This document shows positions 5,156 through 7,262 of a stretch of DNA of 7,262 bases, one piece after another. Within the stretch, counting starts at the first letter, position 1. Each line of letters begins with the position of its first letter. Below the pieces are notes generated by a model. That model ran no database searches, was not told the DNA's origin, and worked only from the letters and a program-made list of their open reading frames with translations. The stretch comes from Candidatus Omnitrophota bacterium (GTDB lineage: Bacteria > Omnitrophota > Koll11 > Gorgyraeales > Gorgyraeaceae), in assembly GCA_018818505.1 (NCBI GenBank), contig JAHIRR010000100.1, forward strand, positions 1 to 7,262, written 5' to 3'. The position numbers were made by a program, and so were the translations under genes.

Positions 5156-6598
5156 ATGACCAAGCAAGTGTACTTTCACAACGACAAACTTGAAACAAGC
5201 TGCAGGGTAACAAATACTCTAATAAAATATGCAGAAAGTCAAAAAAAAGATACAACCCCTCTCTTTACAGGCCTTCCTTGCGATAAGGAATATTTAACAG
5301 ACACCAATAATTGGATACCATCTAGAGCGGCTGATGTGATATTTGATCGCATGAGGCAGATGTTTGATGATGATGAGATCGTCTATAAGGCAGCTAGCGC
5401 TTCTGTTGAACTCCATAGCCTTGGATTTCTAGACTATACTGCCAGGCTCATGGGCGATCCGAAGTTTGTTATCAAGCAAGCCCCTATTTTAAATAGATAT
5501 TTTAATAGGACAGAAAAAATAGAGGTTGTTGGGTATGGCCTTGCAGGCGCGACAGTAAAATATTCTTCAAAAGCAAAATATAAGATAACTCTGGACGATT
5601 GTTATTATGCAAAGGGCACGTTAGCGTGTTTACCTAAGATCTGGGGCATAGGCGCTGCAAAGATAGAAGAGGAGACCTGCTGCGTACCGATCAATAAAAA
5701 AGGCAGGATCAGCGGAAAATTTTACACGATAGGTAAAGAGAAGAATGTCTTTGAACATGATACAGCGCTTTTTCGATTCAATAAAGACCAGCCAAAGATA
5801 ATCGGTAGGCTGAACGCGGATGGAACGTTTAAGCTCGGAAAAACACTTTACGGCGCAAAGTACTGCACATATCATATCTCGTGGTGTCCCATAAAGATGT
5901 TTTTTAAGGGCTTTCTTTACGAGATCTTTACAAAGCCAAAGGTCTTGTCTGAAGCCATAGAAGAGATGCGCAGGGAAAATGACCTAATACAGGAAAAATA
6001 CGAAGAGCTTTACCGCAACAACCAAAAGCTCCAACGGCATTATGTCAATACCATAAACGCGCTCATCAGGGCGATAGACGCAAAGGACCACTATACTGAA
6101 GACCATTCTCTTAAGGTTTCTAAGATAGCCGAGGCCATTGCCCGGGAATTAAATCTTCCCCGGGAAAAAATCGAGACTATAAAAAAGGCCTGCAAGCTTC
6201 ATGATTTGGGAAAGATCGGCATAAGAGAGAGTATATTGCTTAAACCTACAAGGCTCTCTGAAAAAGAGTGGCAAGATATAAAAAAGCACCCTATCCTGGG
6301 CGCAGAGATAATAAAACCACTTTCGTTTTTAACTGATGTCGCTGTATTAGTGAGGCAGGATCATGAGAGGTGGGATGGTAAAGGATATCCTGATGGTTTA
6401 AAAGAAGATCAGATTGATATTGGCGCCCGCGTGATCACATTATCTGACGCATATGACGCCATGATATCAGGCAGGCCATATAAAAAGGCAATGGCTAAAG
6501 AAAAGGCGGCGGAAGAGATAAGGAAGAATACGGGTACGCAGTTTGACCCAAAGGTCGTGGAGGCATTTTTTAGCGCGGTAGCGTCAAACAGAATATAA
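5156..6598 (+). CDS. HD-GYP domain protein with N-terminal V4R/HNOBA-like sensor region (probable c-di-GMP phosphodiesterase)
   Basis: 480 residues, no signal peptide or membrane helix, so cytoplasmic. Residues about 14-245 form a sensor region: WIPSRAADVIFDRM at 53-66, then CYYAKGTLACLPKIWGIGAAKIEEETCC (149-176) and CTYHISW (237-243). This pattern resembles 4-vinyl-reductase/heme-NO-binding-associated-like sensor domains at the N-terminus of many signalling enzymes, but the assignment is tentative. A roughly 60-residue insert separates the last two motifs. A coiled coil (about 264-295) leads into a full HD-GYP domain (about 297-475): EDHS (His317), HDLGKIGI (His349-Asp350), HPILGAEII (His378), DHERWDGKGYPDG (402-414) and SDAYDAM (Asp431). 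The first His of the usual HHE is Asp402. The family hydrolyses cyclic di-GMP; activity here is inferred. ATG 5156 has no Shine-Dalgarno, and a strong promoter-like pair ends 7 bases before it (see 5120-5149). It is the last gene of the cluster; element C begins 2 bases after its stop. Confidence 0.92.
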   Translation: MTKQVYFHNDKLETSCRVTNTLIKYAESQKKDTTPLFTGLPCDKEYLTDTNNWIPSRAADVIFDRMRQMFDDDEIVYKAASASVELHSLGFLDYTARLMGDPKFVIKQAPILNRYFNRTEKIEVVGYGLAGATVKYSSKAKYKITLDDCYYAKGTLACLPKIWGIGAAKIEEETCCVPINKKGRISGKFYTIGKEKNVFEHDTALFRFNKDQPKIIGRLNADGTFKLGKTLYGAKYCTYHISWCPIKMFFKGFLYEIFTKPKVLSEAIEEMRRENDLIQEKYEELYRNNQKLQRHYVNTINALIRAIDAKDHYTEDHSLKVSKIAEAIARELNLPREKIETIKKACKLHDLGKIGIRESILLKPTRLSEKEWQDIKKHPILGAEIIKPLSFLTDVAVLVRQDHERWDGKGYPDGLKEDQIDIGARVITLSDAYDAMISGRPYKKAMAKEKAAEEIRKNTGTQFDPKVVEAFFSAVASNRI

Positions 6599-6600
6599 AA

Positions 6601-6669
6601 AAAGAAACCACAGAGGACACAGAGAAAAACTATAATTGAAAAAACCTCTGTGTCCTCTGTGGTATCTTT
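6601..6669 (+). repeat. Palindromic element C: the intact single-hairpin form of the repeat
   Basis: ACCACAGAGGACACAGAG (6607-6624) and CTCTGTGTCCTCTGTGGT (6646-6663) are perfect 18-base inverted repeats around a 21-base AT-rich loop. The flanks AAAGAA (6601-6606) and ATCTTT (6664-6669) extend the pairing with one mismatch. Each arm is itself a direct repeat of CACAGAG with a 9-base period. Its first half is identical to element A up to the loop (365-401), indicating recent spread or conversion. It begins 2 bases after the HD-GYP stop and ends 1 base before the strong ribosome binding site of the next gene. Poly-A on the left and TCTTTT on the right give it the look of a bidirectional terminator. 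Confidence 0.92.
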
Positions 6670-6684
6670 TAAAAGGAGGGCTCT

Positions 6685-6825
6685 ATGAAGATCCGCGTAT
6701 TCAAGATAAAAAATAGGCGGGGTTTTGCTGCTTTGTGCAGCGACCATCTGACAGAGGGCAGCACACGCGAACAGGCGCGTTACAGGATGGAAAAGGCGTT
6801 AAAGAGAAAGAAAAGGAGGACATAG
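6685..6825 (+). CDS. Small basic protein, HicB-like half-domain (46 aa)
   Basis: A 46-codon ORF beginning MKIRVFKIKNRRGFAALCSD and ending KRKKRRT. The ribosome binding site is strong (AAAAGGAGGG at 6671-6680, 4 bases before ATG), and the next gene begins 3 bases after its stop. Its own 3' end supplies the Shine-Dalgarno of that gene, so it is very likely translated. The pattern is a short beta-strand, GFAALCSD, then EGSTREQARYRMEKALKR. It recalls the first half of HicB-type antitoxin folds (strand, 'F-A-pdL-G-T--EA---eAi' helix) without the C-terminal DNA-binding part. No HicA-type toxin is adjacent, so a toxin-antitoxin role is not supported. It is strongly basic (16 Lys/Arg against 4 Asp/Glu), which would suit nucleic-acid or ribosome binding. 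It may be a free-standing HicB-like orphan or an unrelated small protein. Confidence 0.7.
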   Translation: MKIRVFKIKNRRGFAALCSDHLTEGSTREQARYRMEKALKRKKRRT

Positions 6826-6828
6826 AAC

Positions 6829-7197
6829 ATGCTGGTACTCATTAGACTATTGGCCATAGCTATCGTAGTAATGGGCGTCATCTTTTTGTTAAATCCAAAG
6901 GCTTTAAAGTCATATGCGGCTTTCTGGAAACAGGGAAAACGCCTATATGTAGGCGCTGTTGTAAATATCTTGTTTGCTGTTATCTTCCTATCATCTGCTT
7001 CGCAGTGCAGGATATCCGGCGTTATACTCGTAATGGGCATCATGTCGCTCATAAAAGGCATCTATCTCTTTGTCCTTGGGCCAGAAAAGATGAAGGTCAA
7101 GCTCGACTGGTGGATCCAGAAGCCAGCCAGCACTGCAAGGATCATGGCGATCATAGTTATAGCCATCGGCGCCCTTTTGATCTATTCAATAGGTTAA
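6829..7197 (+). CDS. Small four-helix integral membrane protein of unknown function
   Basis: 122 residues with four predicted membrane helices at about 2-21, 40-57, 62-83 and 103-120. They are joined by short basic loops (NPKALKSYAAFWKQGKR between helices 1 and 2; GPEKMKVKLDWWIQKPASTAR between 3 and 4). A weak similarity between helix 1 with its flank and helix 4 could reflect an old duplication, but this is a visual impression. No catalytic or metal-binding motif is seen and I do not recognise the family. AAGGAGGA at 6813-6820, inside the end of the preceding small gene, lies 8 bases before ATG 6829, so the two genes are probably translated together. A role in the inner membrane is all that can be said. 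Confidence 0.8.
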   Translation: MLVLIRLLAIAIVVMGVIFLLNPKALKSYAAFWKQGKRLYVGAVVNILFAVIFLSSASQCRISGVILVMGIMSLIKGIYLFVLGPEKMKVKLDWWIQKPASTARIMAIIVIAIGALLIYSIG

Positions 7198-7214
7198 GGC
7201 CTGGCATTATTAAA

Positions 7215-7243
7215 TTGACAAATCGTCGATAAGCAGATATAGT
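7215..7243 (+). promoter_or_regulatory. Sigma70-type promoter reading out of the window
   Basis: A perfect TTGACA (7215-7220), a 17-base spacer and TATAGT (7238-7243, 5 of 6 to the -10 consensus) lie 18 bases after the stop of the membrane-protein gene. Predicted start is near 7250. An ATG at 7257-7259 follows with no Shine-Dalgarno, so the downstream product could be a gene with a very short leader, or an RNA gene beyond the edge. Confidence 0.5.
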
Positions 7244-7262
7244 TGAAAATTAATATATGGCA

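Noticed and set aside
6409..6747. Minus-strand ORF of 112 codons crossing element C
   Set aside because: It overlaps the HD-GYP gene and reads the repeat as FLCVLCGFFF, the kind of spurious peptide this palindrome produces.
6685..7197. HicBA toxin-antitoxin pair
   Set aside because: The neighbour is a four-helix membrane protein, not a HicA-like RNA-binding toxin, and the small protein lacks the DNA-binding half of HicB.

Overview
The window reads as a stretch of a Gram-negative (diderm) bacterial chromosome. It holds a retrograde lipid-transport (Mla) locus, a secreted FecR-domain protein, an outer-membrane beta-barrel ending in Phe, and inner-membrane signalling proteins. All eight genes lie on the + strand. 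Moderate GC content, the Mla/FecR/CHASE2/HD-GYP repertoire and ACCACAGAGGACACAGAG-type intergenic palindromes remind me of uncultured phyla such as Omnitrophota, or of deltaproteobacterial relatives. That placement is an impression, not a result.

Layout. Positions 2-358 are the 3' end of an MlaF-type ABC ATPase. Palindromic element A (365-536) follows, then mlaD (564-1205). Element B (1213-1410), which contains an extra perfect hairpin, precedes a tight four-gene cluster with gaps of 18, 3 and 15 bases: a FecR-domain secreted protein with a Gly/Asp/Glu-rich tail (1445-2287), an outer-membrane barrel (2306-3313), a CHASE2 sensor fused to a PP2C/SpoIIE phosphatase (3317-5140), and a cytoplasmic sensor fused to an HD-GYP domain (5156-6598). 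Element C (6601-6669) closes the cluster. After it come a 46-codon basic HicB-like small protein (6685-6825) and a four-helix membrane protein (6829-7197). The last 65 bases carry a good sigma70-type promoter pointing out of the window.

How the genes may work together (inference). The cluster places one component in the periplasm or at the surface (FecR), one in the outer membrane (barrel), one across the inner membrane with a periplasmic sensor and a cytoplasmic Ser/Thr phosphatase (CHASE2-PP2C), and one in the cytoplasm that probably acts on cyclic di-GMP (HD-GYP). This fits an envelope-to-cytoplasm signalling chain with two outputs, partner switching and second messenger. No kinase, STAS antagonist, sigma factor or GGDEF cyclase is visible here.

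Two features deserve most attention. The palindromic repeats all have the same orientation, start 2-7 bases after a stop codon and flank the four-gene cluster. The HD-GYP gene has no Shine-Dalgarno but has a TTGAAA-18-TATAAT promoter whose predicted start is the A of its ATG, suggesting a separately transcribed leaderless message.
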